A DNA stretch of 64,000 nucleotides from Pseudomonas vancouverensis (GCF_004348895.1 NZ_RRZK01000023.1:1-64000), one strand, 5' to 3'; numbered from the stretch's first letter, positions 33,520 to 42,182 are shown. A program made the numbers and translations. The notes: generated by a model not told the origin, from the sequence alone.

Positions 33520-34281
33520 ATGCAAATCGAGAACAAGGTTTTTATCGTCACCGGCGGCGCATCCGGCCTCGGTGCGGCGACCGCTGAAGCATTGGTGGCG
33601 GCCGGTGCCAAAGTGATGCTGGTGGACATGAACGCCGAAGCCGTTGCGGCCCAGGCCCAACGCCTGGGCGCGCACAGCGTGGTGGCGGACATCAGCAACG
33701 AGGCGGCGGCTGAAGCGGCGGTGCAGGCGACGGTCAAAGCCTTCGGCGGGCTCAATGGCCTGGTCAACTGTGCCGGCATCGTGCGTGGCGAAAAAATTCT
33801 CGGCAAGAACGGCCCTCACGCACTGGCCAGCTTCAGCCAGGTGATCAACGTCAACGTGATTGGCAGTTTCAACATGCTGCGCCTGGCCTCGGCGGCGATT
33901 GCCGAAAGCGAGGTGGACGCCGACGGCGAGCGCGGGGTGATCATCAACACCGCGTCGGCGGCGGCATACGATGGTCAGATTGGCCAGGCGGCTTATGCGG
34001 CGTCCAAAGGCGCGATTGTCAGCCTGACCTTGCCGGCAGCCCGTGAACTGGCGCGATTCGGCATCCGAGTGATGACCATCGCCCCGGGCATCTTCGAAAC
34101 GCCGATGATGGCCGGCATGACCCAGGAAGTGCGCGATTCCCTGGCGGCCGGCGTGCCGTTCCCACAGCGCCTGGGCAAACCGGCCGAGTACGCCGCGCTG
34201 GTCCGGCATATCATTGAAAACAGCATGCTCAATGGCGAGGTGATCCGTCTCGACGGTGCCTTGCGCATGGCCGCCAAGTAA
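33520..34281 (+). CDS. 3-hydroxyacyl-CoA dehydrogenase, SDR (type II) family
   Basis: NAD-dependent short-chain dehydrogenase of 253 residues. The cofactor motif is VTGGASGLGAATAEALV, the Asp for the adenine ribose is in MLVDMN, and the active site is NTASAAAYDGQIGQAAYAASKG with Ser, Tyr and Lys in place. The sequence is very like type II 3-hydroxyacyl-CoA dehydrogenase (HSD17B10), which oxidises 2-methyl-3-hydroxybutyryl-CoA in isoleucine breakdown. It starts 15 bases after the synthetase with GGAA in front, and the thiolase follows after 12 bases, so all three are one operon. Confidence 0.92.
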   Translation: MQIENKVFIVTGGASGLGAATAEALVAAGAKVMLVDMNAEAVAAQAQRLGAHSVVADISNEAAAEAAVQATVKAFGGLNGLVNCAGIVRGEKILGKNGPHALASFSQVINVNVIGSFNMLRLASAAIAESEVDADGERGVIINTASAAAYDGQIGQAAYAASKGAIVSLTLPAARELARFGIRVMTIAPGIFETPMMAGMTQEVRDSLAAGVPFPQRLGKPAEYAALVRHIIENSMLNGEVIRLDGALRMAAK

Positions 34282-34293
34282 GGAGGATTTGTC

Positions 34294-35487
34294 ATGACAG
34301 TGTCCAACGATCCAATTGTTATCGTCAGTGCCGTGCGTACGCCGATGGGCGGCTTCCAGGGCGACCTGAAAAGCCTGACCGCACCACAACTGGGGGCTGC
34401 CGCCATCAAGGCGGCGATCGAGCGCGCCGGTGTTGCCACCGATGGCGTCGATGAAGTGCTGTTCGGTTGTGTACTGCCGGCGGGCCAGGGGCAGGCGCCC
34501 GCACGCCAGGCCGCACTCGGTGCCGGCCTGGATAAGTCGACCCGTTGCACCACCCTGAACAAGATGTGTGGCTCCGGTATGGAAGCGACCATCCTGGCCC
34601 ATGACATGCTGCTGGCGGGCAGCGCCGAGGTGGTGGTTGCCGGTGGCATGGAAAGCATGTCCAATGCGCCGTACCTGCTGGATCGCGCCCGTGCCGGCTA
34701 TCGCATGGGTCATGGCCGGGTGCTCGACTCGATGTTCCTTGATGGCCTCGAAGACGCTTACGACAAGGGGCGCCTGATGGGCACCTTTGCCGAGGATTGT
34801 GCCGAAAGCAACGGCTTCAGCCGCGAAGCCCAGGACGCCTTCGCCATCACCTCGACTACCCGTGCGCAGCAGGCGATCAAGGACGGCCGCTTCAAGGATG
34901 AAATCGTGCCCTTGACGGTGACGGTCGGCAAGGAGCAGGTGCTGATCAGCAATGATGAGCAGCCGCCGAAAGCCAAGCTGGACAAGATTGCCTCGTTGAA
35001 ACCGGCCTTCCGCGATGGCGGCACGGTGACCGCGGCCAACTCCAGCTCGATTTCCGACGGTGCGGCGGCGCTGGTGCTGATGCGCCAATCGCAAGCACAG
35101 AAACAAGGCTTGAAACCGCTGGCTGTGATTCACGGTCACGCCGCGTTTGCCGACACCCCGAGCCTGTTCCCGGTGGCGCCGATTGGTGCGATCAAGAAGC
35201 TGGTGAAGAAAACCGGCTGGTCGCTGGATCAGGTCGACCTGTTCGAAATCAACGAAGCCTTTGCCGTGGTCAGTCTGGTGGCGATGACCCAGTTGGAAAT
35301 CCCCCACGAAAAACTCAACGTGCACGGCGGCGCCTGCGCCCTCGGTCACCCGATCGGCGCATCGGGCGCGCGGATTCTTGTGACCTTGCTGTCGGCCCTG
35401 CGCCAGAAGGGTCTGAAGCGTGGGGTGGCGGCGATCTGCATTGGTGGTGGTGAAGCCACGGCCATGGCCGTGGAATGCCTCTACTGA
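34294..35487 (+). CDS. Acetyl-CoA acyltransferase (thiolase)
   Basis: A thiolase of 397 residues. The acyl-accepting Cys92 is in TLNKMCGSGMEA. The His region is NVHGGACALGHPIGASGARI and the second catalytic Cys is in AAICIGGGEATAM. It probably cleaves 2-methylacetoacetyl-CoA to acetyl-CoA and propionyl-CoA, judged from its place beside the type II dehydrogenase. AGGAGG lies close to the ATG. The REPIN at 35504 separates it from the acyl-CoA dehydrogenase gene, so the downstream pair may be read less strongly. Confidence 0.92.
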   Translation: MTVSNDPIVIVSAVRTPMGGFQGDLKSLTAPQLGAAAIKAAIERAGVATDGVDEVLFGCVLPAGQGQAPARQAALGAGLDKSTRCTTLNKMCGSGMEATILAHDMLLAGSAEVVVAGGMESMSNAPYLLDRARAGYRMGHGRVLDSMFLDGLEDAYDKGRLMGTFAEDCAESNGFSREAQDAFAITSTTRAQQAIKDGRFKDEIVPLTVTVGKEQVLISNDEQPPKAKLDKIASLKPAFRDGGTVTAANSSSISDGAAALVLMRQSQAQKQGLKPLAVIHGHAAFADTPSLFPVAPIGAIKKLVKKTGWSLDQVDLFEINEAFAVVSLVAMTQLEIPHEKLNVHGGACALGHPIGASGARILVTLLSALRQKGLKRGVAAICIGGGEATAMAVECLY

Positions 35488-35503
35488 GGCTGATGCAAAT
35501 CAC

Positions 35504-35595
35504 TGTGAGAGCGGGCTTGCCCGCGAAGGCGGTAGCTAAGTTGGCATTTGTGTTGACTGACACGCCCCCATCGCGGGCAAGCTCGCTCCCACAGG
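35504..35595. repeat. REPIN within catabolic gene cluster
   Basis: Inverted REP pair with a variant core: left arm TGTGAGAGCGGGCTTGCCCG, right arm CATCGCGGGCAAGCTCGCTC then CCACAGG. The GTGAG/CCCAC ends point outwards, about 40 bases apart. It fills most of the gap between the thiolase stop and the acyl-CoA dehydrogenase start, inside an otherwise co-directional gene run. Confidence 0.88.
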
Positions 35596-35643
35596 TTCTG
35601 TATTTCAACGCGTTTTTTGTTCACGGTTGTTTAAGGATTTTCC

Positions 35644-36771
35644 ATGCTACCCAACGACGAACAACAGCAGATCCGCGACGCCGCCCGGGATTTTGCCCAG
35701 GAGCGTTTGAAACCCTTTGCCGCCGAATGGGACCGCGAACATCGTTTCCCCAAGGAAGCCATCGGCGAGATGGCCGAACTGGGCTTTTTCGGCATGCTGG
35801 TACCGGAGCAATGGGGTGGTTGTGACACCGGTTACCTGGCCTACGCCATGGCCCTGGAAGAAATCGCCGCCGGCGATGGCGCCTGTTCGACCATCATGAG
35901 CGTGCACAACTCGGTCGGTTGCGTGCCCATCCTCAATTACGGCAACGACGATCAGAAAGAACGCTTCCTCAAGCCGCTGGCGAGCGGTGCGATGCTCGGC
36001 GCCTTCGCCCTGACCGAACCCCAGGCCGGTTCCGACGCCAGTGGGTTGAAAACCCGTGCGCGCCTGGAAGGCGATCACTACGTGCTTAACGGCTGCAAGC
36101 AGTTCATCACCTCCGGGCAGAACGCCGGGGTGGTGATCGTGTTCGCGGTGACCGATCCTAATGCCGGCAAGCGCGGGATCAGCGCCTTCATCGTGCCGAC
36201 CGACTCGCCGGGCTACAGCGTGGCCCGGGTCGAGGACAAACTTGGTCAGCACGCCTCCGACACCTGCCAGATTCTCTTTGAGAACCTCAAGGTGCCGGTG
36301 GCCAACCGCTTGGGCGAGGAGGGTGAGGGCTACAAGATCGCCCTGGCCAATCTCGAAGGCGGTCGCGTCGGTATCGCTTCGCAATCGGTGGGCATGGCCC
36401 GAGCCGCGTTCGAAGCCGCCCGCGATTACGCCCGTGAGCGCGAAAGTTTCGGCAAGCCGATCATCGAGCACCAGGCCGTGGCGTTCCGTCTGGCGGACAT
36501 GGCCACCCAGATCGCCGTGGCACGGCAAATGGTGCACTACGCCGCCGCTCTGCGTGACAGCGGTCAGCCGGCGCTCGTCGAAGCCTCGATGGCCAAACTG
36601 TTCGCCTCGGAAATGGCCGAGAAGGTATGCTCCTCGGCGCTGCAAACCCTGGGCGGTTACGGCTACCTCAACGACTTCCCGCTGGAGCGCATCTACCGCG
36701 ACGTGCGGGTCTGCCAGATCTACGAAGGCACCAGCGATATTCAGCGCATGGTCATTTCGCGCAATCTATAA
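35644..36771 (+). CDS. Short/branched-chain acyl-CoA dehydrogenase
   Basis: FAD-dependent acyl-CoA dehydrogenase of 375 residues. Features: the FAD/substrate segment AFALTEPQAGSDASGL, FITSGQNAGV, the CoA-binding ARDYARERESFGKPI and the catalytic Glu in CQIYEGTSDIQRMVISRNL. Its place beside the type II dehydrogenase and thiolase suggests 2-methylbutyryl-CoA as substrate. The ATG at 35644 is preceded by AAGGATTTTCC. The hydratase start follows 14 bases after the stop, with AAGGAG in that gap. Confidence 0.93.
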   Translation: MLPNDEQQQIRDAARDFAQERLKPFAAEWDREHRFPKEAIGEMAELGFFGMLVPEQWGGCDTGYLAYAMALEEIAAGDGACSTIMSVHNSVGCVPILNYGNDDQKERFLKPLASGAMLGAFALTEPQAGSDASGLKTRARLEGDHYVLNGCKQFITSGQNAGVVIVFAVTDPNAGKRGISAFIVPTDSPGYSVARVEDKLGQHASDTCQILFENLKVPVANRLGEEGEGYKIALANLEGGRVGIASQSVGMARAAFEAARDYARERESFGKPIIEHQAVAFRLADMATQIAVARQMVHYAAALRDSGQPALVEASMAKLFASEMAEKVCSSALQTLGGYGYLNDFPLERIYRDVRVCQIYEGTSDIQRMVISRNL

Positions 36772-36785
36772 GAAGGAGAACATTT

Positions 36786-37559
36786 GTGAGCTACGAAACG
36801 ATTTTGCTGGAAACCCATGGCCGTGTCGGCCTGATTACCCTGAACCGTCCGCAAGCGCTGAACGCGTTGAACGCGCAGATCATCGGCGAACTGAACCACG
36901 CCCTCGATGGCCTGGAAGCCGACTCGAACATTGGCTGCATCGTACTGACCGGCTCGAAGAAAGCCTTCGCCGCCGGTGCCGACATCAAGGAAATGGCCGA
37001 GCTGACTTACCCGCAGATCTACCTCGATGACCTGTTCAGTGACAGTGACCGCGTGGCCAACCGCCGCAAGCCGCTGATTGCCGCGGTTAACGGTTTTGCC
37101 TTGGGGGGTGGCTGCGAACTGGCGTTGATGTGCGATTTCATCCTGGCTGGTGACAACGCCAAATTCGGTCAGCCGGAAATCAACCTCGGCGTGCTGCCGG
37201 GCATGGGCGGCACCCAGCGCCTGACCCGCGCCGTGGGCAAGGCCAAGGCCATGGAAATGTGCCTGAGCGGACGTTTGATCGATGCCGTTGAGGCCGAGCG
37301 TTGCGGGATTGTTGCGCGCATTGTGCCAAGCGATGAGTTGCTCGACGAAGCGTTGAAAGTGGCGGCGTTGATCGCCAAAAAATCGTTGCCGATCTCGATG
37401 ATGGTCAAGGAAAGCGTCAACCGTGCCTTTGAAGTGAGCCTGTCCGAAGGCGTGCGCTTTGAGCGTCGGGTGTTCCACGCAGCGTTTGCGACGCAGGATC
37501 AGAAGGAAGGTATGGCAGCGTTTATCGCCAAGCGTGAAGCGGAGTTTGTCGGCAAGTAA
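36786..37559 (+). CDS. Enoyl-CoA hydratase
   Basis: Crotonase-fold hydratase of 257 residues, beginning with a GTG that has AAGGAG seven bases upstream. The two oxyanion segments are KAFAAGADIKEMAEL and NGFALGGGCELALMCD. The two catalytic acids fit as Glu in GCELAL and Glu in GQPEINLGVLPGMGGTQRL, so it should hydrate enoyl-CoA rather than act only as isomerase. In context it would act on tiglyl-CoA between the acyl-CoA dehydrogenase and the SDR dehydrogenase. It is the last gene of the + strand catabolic run. Confidence 0.92.
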   Translation: MSYETILLETHGRVGLITLNRPQALNALNAQIIGELNHALDGLEADSNIGCIVLTGSKKAFAAGADIKEMAELTYPQIYLDDLFSDSDRVANRRKPLIAAVNGFALGGGCELALMCDFILAGDNAKFGQPEINLGVLPGMGGTQRLTRAVGKAKAMEMCLSGRLIDAVEAERCGIVARIVPSDELLDEALKVAALIAKKSLPISMMVKESVNRAFEVSLSEGVRFERRVFHAAFATQDQKEGMAAFIAKREAEFVGK

Positions 37560-37579
37560 TGCGCTGATCAGACTGGCGC

Positions 37580-37656
37580 CTTCGCGAGCAAGCTCGCTCC
37601 CACATTGAACCTCCGTGTTTGCGAGATCCTTTGTGGGAGCGAGCTTGCTCGCGAAG
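37580..37656. repeat. REP pair between convergent operons
   Basis: Arms CTTCGCGAGCAAGCTCGCTC and GAGCGAGCTTGCTCGCGAAG are exact reverse complements over at least 25 bases when CCACA/TGTGG is included, about 26 bases apart. The CCCACA/TGTGGG ends point inwards. It occupies the gap between the convergent hydratase and acyl-CoA dehydrogenase genes. Confidence 0.88.
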
Positions 37657-37666
37657 TTTTTAAACG

Positions 37667-38818
37667 CTAAACCAGATAGTTCTTCAGTTCGCGGGCAATC
37701 ACCATCCGCTGAATCTCGCTCGACCCTTCATAAATCTGCGTAATCCGCGCATCCCGGTAATATTTCTCCACTGGATAATCTTCCAGATACCCGTAGCCGC
37801 CATGAATCTGAATGGCGGACGAACAGACCTTTTCAGCCATTTCCGAAGCAAACAACTTGGCCTGTGATGCCTCCGACAGGCAAGGCTGGCCCGCTGTGCG
37901 CAAGCGCGCGGCATGCAGGATCAGCAAGCGTGCGGCGTTCAGTTGCATGTGCATGTCGGCCAGCAGATTGGCGATGCTCTGGTGTTCGTTGATGGTTTTG
38001 CCGAACTGCACGCGGTCGCGGGAGTAGGCCAGCGCCGCCTCGAACGCAGCACGGGCGATCCCCAGCGCCTGCGCGGCAATACCGATGCGCCCGCCTTCGA
38101 GATTGGACAGGGCAATCGCCAGGCCCTTGCCGCGCTCGCCGAGCAGGTTGGCCTCGGGGATGGTGCAGTTGTTCAGGGTCACGGCGCAGGTGTCAGAGGC
38201 GCGGATGCCCATCTTGTGTTCGGTGCGGTCGACGATGAAACCGGTGGTGTCGGTCGGTACCAGAAAGGCCGAGATGCCACGTTTGCCCAGGTCGGGATCG
38301 GTGACGGCAAACACGATCGCCAGTTTGGCGCGCTTGCCGTTGCTGACAAATTGTTTGGCGCCGTTGATCACCCATTGGCCATCGCGCAGTTCTGCACGGG
38401 TGCGCAGGTTATGGGCTTCGGAACCGGCCTGGGGCTCGGTCAGGCAGAAGCAGCCGATGGTCTTGCCGCTGGCCAGGTCCGCCAGCCAGGTCTGCTTCTG
38501 TGCTTCGCTGCCGTAGTTGAGCACCGGCCCGCAGCCCACCGAGTTGTGAATGCTCATGAACGCGCCGGTGGCGCCATCGCCAGCGGAAATCTCTTCCACG
38601 GCCAGGGCGTAGGCCACGTAGTCGACATAGGTGCCGCCCCATTCTTCGGGAACCACCATGCCCAGCAGACCCAGCTCGCCCATCTTCGCCACCAGCGCAT
38701 CATCGATCCAGCCGGCCTTTTCCCACGCCTGGGCGTGAGGTGCGATTTCGCCACGGGCAAAATCCCGGGCCATGTCGCGGATCATGACTTGCTCTTCGCT
38801 CAATTCGATATCGTGCAT
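37667..38818 (-). CDS. Acyl-CoA dehydrogenase, probably isobutyryl-CoA
   Basis: FAD-dependent acyl-CoA dehydrogenase of 383 residues. It has GCFCLTEPQAGSEAHNLRTR, FVSNGKRAKLAIVFAVTDPD, YSRDRVQFGKTINEHQS and the catalytic Glu in ITQIYEGSSEIQRMVIAREL. It starts 3 bases after the stop of the 3-hydroxyisobutyryl-CoA hydrolase-like gene, which points to valine breakdown (isobutyryl-CoA to methacrylyl-CoA). It could also accept other short-chain acyl-CoAs. It is the last gene of its operon and converges with the other acyl-CoA genes. Confidence 0.93.
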   Translation of the reverse strand: MHDIELSEEQVMIRDMARDFARGEIAPHAQAWEKAGWIDDALVAKMGELGLLGMVVPEEWGGTYVDYVAYALAVEEISAGDGATGAFMSIHNSVGCGPVLNYGSEAQKQTWLADLASGKTIGCFCLTEPQAGSEAHNLRTRAELRDGQWVINGAKQFVSNGKRAKLAIVFAVTDPDLGKRGISAFLVPTDTTGFIVDRTEHKMGIRASDTCAVTLNNCTIPEANLLGERGKGLAIALSNLEGGRIGIAAQALGIARAAFEAALAYSRDRVQFGKTINEHQSIANLLADMHMQLNAARLLILHAARLRTAGQPCLSEASQAKLFASEMAEKVCSSAIQIHGGYGYLEDYPVEKYYRDARITQIYEGSSEIQRMVIARELKNYLV

Positions 38819-38821
38819 GGT

Positions 38822-39928
38822 TCAGTTCCCGCTCTGCTCAAACCCGCTGAAGAAACTCGCCACGTGCTCGGCGTCCAGCGCCTGCAGGGTCGGTGGGTTC
38901 CAGCGTGGTGTCTTGTCTTTGTCGATCAGCAAGGCACGTACGCCTTCGATCAGGTCGCCGCGTTCGAACCACTGGCGGTCCAGGTGCAGCTCCAGGGCGA
39001 AGCATTGCTCCAGGCTCAACTCACGCCCCCGACGCAGCATTTCCAGGGTCACGCCCATGGCCAGTGGCGAGCGGGTTTCCAGTAGATCGGCAGTGGTGGT
39101 TGCCCATTCGTGACTGTCGGCGACGGTGACCTGGCGCAGTTGTTCCACAATACTCGGCACGTCGGGCTGGGCGAAGAAGTGGTCGATGGCCGGGCGCAAG
39201 GCGCTCAAGGGCGCGTCGGGCAGTTGCTGTACCGCCAGTTTCGCCAGCACGCCTTGCAGGTCCTTGAGCGGCGAGTCGCGCCATTCGAGCTGATCAAGTT
39301 TTTCGTCCAGCGTTACCAGTTTGGCACTGTCGATGTACCAGTCTGCCAGGCCGCAATACAGCGCATCGGCTGCGCGGATCTGCACCCCGCTGACGCCGAG
39401 GTAGATCCCCAGCTCGCCGGGAATGCGTGGCAGGAAATAGCTGCCGCCGACGTCCGGGAAATAGCCGATACCGACTTCAGGCATCGCCAGGCGGCTTTTC
39501 TCCGTGACCACACGCAAGTCTGCGCCTTGCACCAGGCCCATGCCGCCGCCGAGGACGAAGCCGTCCATCAAGGCCAACACCGGCTTGCGATAGTGGTGGA
39601 TGGCGAGGTCGAGGGCGTACTCCTCGACAAAGAAGTCTTCGTGCAGGGTGTCGCCGCTTTTGAAGCTGTCGTGCAACGAGCGGATGTCGCCACCGGCACA
39701 GAAGGCTTTTTCGCCGGCGCCGCGCAGCACCACGGCATGCACCTGTGAATCCTGGGCCCAGGCGTCGAGCTGACGGTGCAGGTTGCGCACCATGTCCAGG
39801 GTCAGTGCATTGAGGCCGGCGGGGCGGTTGAGGGTCAGATGGCCGATGTGATTGCGAACTTCGGCCAGCACTTCGTTTTGCGTGGCATCCATGGACAAAG
39901 TCCCTTTCGATGAAACCTGAGCAGTCAT
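38822..39928 (-). CDS. 3-hydroxyisobutyryl-CoA hydrolase-like enoyl-CoA hydratase/isomerase family protein
   Basis: Crotonase-fold protein of 368 residues, about 100 longer than hydratases, as is usual for 3-hydroxyisobutyryl-CoA hydrolases. Key blocks: EKAFCAGGDIRSLHDS, LALMDGFVLGGGMGLVQGAD, the acidic PEVGIGYFPDVGGSYFL, and the C-terminal extension with VRALLIDKDKTPRWNP. The hydrolase frees 3-hydroxyisobutyrate in valine degradation. I chose the ATG at 39928 (GGAG six bases upstream); a second ATG at 39892 with GGGA is an alternative. It precedes the acyl-CoA dehydrogenase by 3 bases. Confidence 0.9.
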   Translation of the reverse strand: MTAQVSSKGTLSMDATQNEVLAEVRNHIGHLTLNRPAGLNALTLDMVRNLHRQLDAWAQDSQVHAVVLRGAGEKAFCAGGDIRSLHDSFKSGDTLHEDFFVEEYALDLAIHHYRKPVLALMDGFVLGGGMGLVQGADLRVVTEKSRLAMPEVGIGYFPDVGGSYFLPRIPGELGIYLGVSGVQIRAADALYCGLADWYIDSAKLVTLDEKLDQLEWRDSPLKDLQGVLAKLAVQQLPDAPLSALRPAIDHFFAQPDVPSIVEQLRQVTVADSHEWATTTADLLETRSPLAMGVTLEMLRRGRELSLEQCFALELHLDRQWFERGDLIEGVRALLIDKDKTPRWNPPTLQALDAEHVASFFSGFEQSGN

Positions 39929-39987
39929 CACCAACTCCCTGCTTTTATTGTCTTTTTTGAACAGGCTCGCGCGCGAGCGATGGCGGA

Positions 39988-40017
39988 TCGTAACAGTGCA
40001 AATTTGCCCTGTACAAC
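39988..40017 (-). promoter_or_regulatory. Candidate promoter with internal palindrome upstream of hydrolase-dehydrogenase operon
   Basis: On the minus strand, TTGTAC (40017-40012), 18 bases, then TACGAT (39993-39988). The spacer holds a perfect 10-bp palindrome GCAAATTTGC (39999-40008), an operator-like position where a bound repressor would block polymerase. A second repeat TGCATTTTTGCA lies at 40040-40051. Proposed from sequence only. Confidence 0.4.
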
Positions 40018-40071
40018 CCGGATAAGTGCAGCGTGTCTGTGCATTTTTGCATGGGGAGTGTAGGCGCTGTT

Positions 40072-40965
40072 TCAGCTGAATGCCGCTAGCAGGTCCTCTT
40101 CAAAGGCCTTCTGGGCGTCGCCGGGTACCTGGGCGCGATGACGGGCCAGTTGAAACATCACGTCAAAGCTCATGTCACCCTGACGCACGCTTTTGAGCAG
40201 ACCCTGTTCCTCCCAACTGCGGGCGAAGTGACTGGGCAGATAACCCACGTGCTTGCCGGACAGGATAAAGGCGAGGGTTCCTTCGACCTGCTCCGAGCGG
40301 GCCGAACAGCGTTGCCCCTGGAACGGCTCGTCGCTGCGCAGGAAGCGGTAGGGGTGATCGACCCGATCGCTGGCATGCAGCGCCGCATCATCGGCTGCGT
40401 CGTTGTCGAACAAAGGATGACCGGGTGCGCAATAGAGATGCTGGGTTTCAATGAACAGCTCACGGTAGTCGAATGCGCTTTGCGCCTGGGAGAAATAGCC
40501 AATGGCCAGATCGAGGCGTTGTTGCAGCAGCAGGCGCTCCATTTCCCCGGGCATGGCGCTGATCAACTCGATGCGCACTGATTCATCCCGCTCACGAAAA
40601 CGGCGGATGGCGTCGGCCACCCGCTGCAATACCGATTGGTCGAGCGCTTCGGACAAGCCCAGGCGCACTTCGCCGATCAGGCGCCCGGCCACACCGTTGG
40701 ATTGATGGCGGAAGGCTTCGATGGACTCGAACAGCGTGCGGGTGGCGAGGAGCAATTGCTCACCCTTGGGTGTGATCCGGAAGCCGCCCTTGCCTCGACT
40801 GCACAATCGATAACCTAGGCGAGTTTCCAGTTTGGCCATCTGCTGGCTGATGCTCGACTGGCTGAGCCCCAGTTCACCCTGTGCCGCACTGAAGCCGCCG
40901 CATTCCACCACCCGAACAAACAGGCGCAACAGTTGCAGGTCGACATCGTGCAGTTGGCCCAGCAT
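40072..40965 (-). CDS. LysR-family transcriptional regulator
   Basis: A 297-residue LysR regulator. The HTH is in LLRLFVRVVECGGFSAAQGE followed by LGLSQSSISQQMAKLETRLG; the effector domain starts near 92 (GEVRLGLSEALDQ). The ATG at 40965 has GGAG nine bases upstream; the TTG three bases before lacks this. It is divergent from the polyamine-binding gene at 41067, so that operon is the likely target. It is also upstream of the hydrolase operon on the same strand, after a 143-base gap with its own promoter candidate. Confidence 0.9.
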   Translation of the reverse strand: MLGQLHDVDLQLLRLFVRVVECGGFSAAQGELGLSQSSISQQMAKLETRLGYRLCSRGKGGFRITPKGEQLLLATRTLFESIEAFRHQSNGVAGRLIGEVRLGLSEALDQSVLQRVADAIRRFRERDESVRIELISAMPGEMERLLLQQRLDLAIGYFSQAQSAFDYRELFIETQHLYCAPGHPLFDNDAADDAALHASDRVDHPYRFLRSDEPFQGQRCSARSEQVEGTLAFILSGKHVGYLPSHFARSWEEQGLLKSVRQGDMSFDVMFQLARHRAQVPGDAQKAFEEDLLAAFS

Positions 40966-40987
40966 CAAACATTACTCCGCTATAAAG

Positions 40988-41005
40988 TCAGGTTAATTAA
41001 CTTGA
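40988..41005. promoter_or_regulatory. Palindromic operator candidate between LysR and polyamine genes
   Basis: An 18-base imperfect palindrome TCAGGTTAATTAACTTGA with 8 of 9 positions paired, located 23 bases before the LysR start codon and 62 before the polyamine-binding protein start. Size and position suit a LysR dimer site or a repressor operator. Confidence 0.45.
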
Positions 41006-41066
41006 TATTTATGCAATGTAACCGACGACGCATGCTGCAGCCACTTCTTCTGGTCAGGTGTTCGTC

Positions 41067-42164
41067 ATGGCTCCCATGTTCAAGCTGTGTTTACCCGCGC
41101 TGTTGCTCGCTGCCGCTGTTTCGGCTCAGGCCGATGACAAGGACAAGGTCATCAACCTCTACAGCTGGGCCGATTACGTGGCCCCGGAAACCCTGCAACG
41201 GTTCGAGCAGGAAACCGGCATCCACGTGCGCTACGACACCTTTGACTCGTCGGAGGTGCTGGAGACCAAATTGCTGACCGGTGGCAGTGGCTACGACGTC
41301 GTGGTGCCATCGTCCAGTGTACTGGCCCGGGGCCTGGCCGCCGGCGCGCTGAAGCCGATTGATCACACCGGCCTCAAGGGTTACGCCAATCTCGATCCGG
41401 ACCTGCTGGAAAAGCTCGCTGCGGTCGACCCCGGCAACCGCTACGGCGTGCCCTATACCTGGGGCACCCTCGGGCTGGGGATGAACGTCGAGGCGGTCAA
41501 GAAGCGCTTGCCGGATGTGCCGCTCAACTCCCTCGACCTGCTGTTCAAGCCCGAATACGCCAGTAAGCTCAAGGATTGCGGGATCGCCATTCTCGATTCA
41601 CCGCAAGAGGTGATTGGTGTCGCCCTGCATTACCTGGGTAAAGATCCCTACAGCACTGACAAGAATGATCTGGCGGCCGCCGATGCCTTGTTGAAAAAGC
41701 TGCAGCCCAATGTGCTGTACGTCGCCACCGGACGGCAGATCAACGACCTGGCCAATGGCAGCGTATGCATCGCGCTGACCTACAACGGTGATGCGAGCAT
41801 GGCCGCCGATCAGGCGCACAAGGCCAACAAGCCTTACGAAATCGCTTACCGGATTCCCAAGGAAGGCACGCTGGTGTGGCAAGACAACCTGGCGATTCCC
41901 AAGGACGCGCCGCACCCCGAAGCGGCCCGTCAGTTCATTGAATTCATGCTGCGCCCCGAGTCCGTGGCTGCGCTGACCAATACCTTGTTCTTTGCCTCGG
42001 CCAACCAGGCCGCCACACCACTGGTGGACGAAGCCGTGCGCAATGACCCGGACATTTACCCGCAAGCCGAGATGCGTGCGCGGCTGTACGCCGACCGCAG
42101 CATGAGCCTCAAGGACATGCGCCAGCGCACCCGTCTGTGGACCACTTTCCGTAGCCGCGAATAA
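41067..42164 (+). CDS. Periplasmic polyamine-binding protein of an ABC transporter (PotF/SpuD-like)
   Basis: A 365-residue solute-binding protein. The signal peptide is MFKLCLPALLLAAAVSAQA (after a short N-terminal extension) and the mature part begins with the family signature KVINLYSWADYVAPETLQRF. Other blocks: YDVVVPSSSVLARGLAAG, YGVPYTWGTLGLGMN and LTYNGDASMAADQAHKANKP, with Asp/Trp residues used for polyamine binding in PotF/SpuD. The permease and ATPase genes are not adjacent, so it must work with a transporter encoded elsewhere. The start could be the ATG at 41067 or at 41076. It is followed by the agmatinase gene after 18 bases, pointing to agmatine/putrescine-type substrates. Confidence 0.9.
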   Translation: MAPMFKLCLPALLLAAAVSAQADDKDKVINLYSWADYVAPETLQRFEQETGIHVRYDTFDSSEVLETKLLTGGSGYDVVVPSSSVLARGLAAGALKPIDHTGLKGYANLDPDLLEKLAAVDPGNRYGVPYTWGTLGLGMNVEAVKKRLPDVPLNSLDLLFKPEYASKLKDCGIAILDSPQEVIGVALHYLGKDPYSTDKNDLAAADALLKKLQPNVLYVATGRQINDLANGSVCIALTYNGDASMAADQAHKANKPYEIAYRIPKEGTLVWQDNLAIPKDAPHPEAARQFIEFMLRPESVAALTNTLFFASANQAATPLVDEAVRNDPDIYPQAEMRARLYADRSMSLKDMRQRTRLWTTFRSRE

Positions 42165-42182
42165 CTAAAAGAGGAGCCTGCA

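Noticed and set aside
32680..35349. An 889-codon open frame on the minus strand across the synthetase, SDR and thiolase genes
   Set aside because: It is antisense to three genes with clear catalytic motifs. Long antisense frames are common in GC-rich Pseudomonas DNA, and its product is His/Gln/Arg-rich with no domain.
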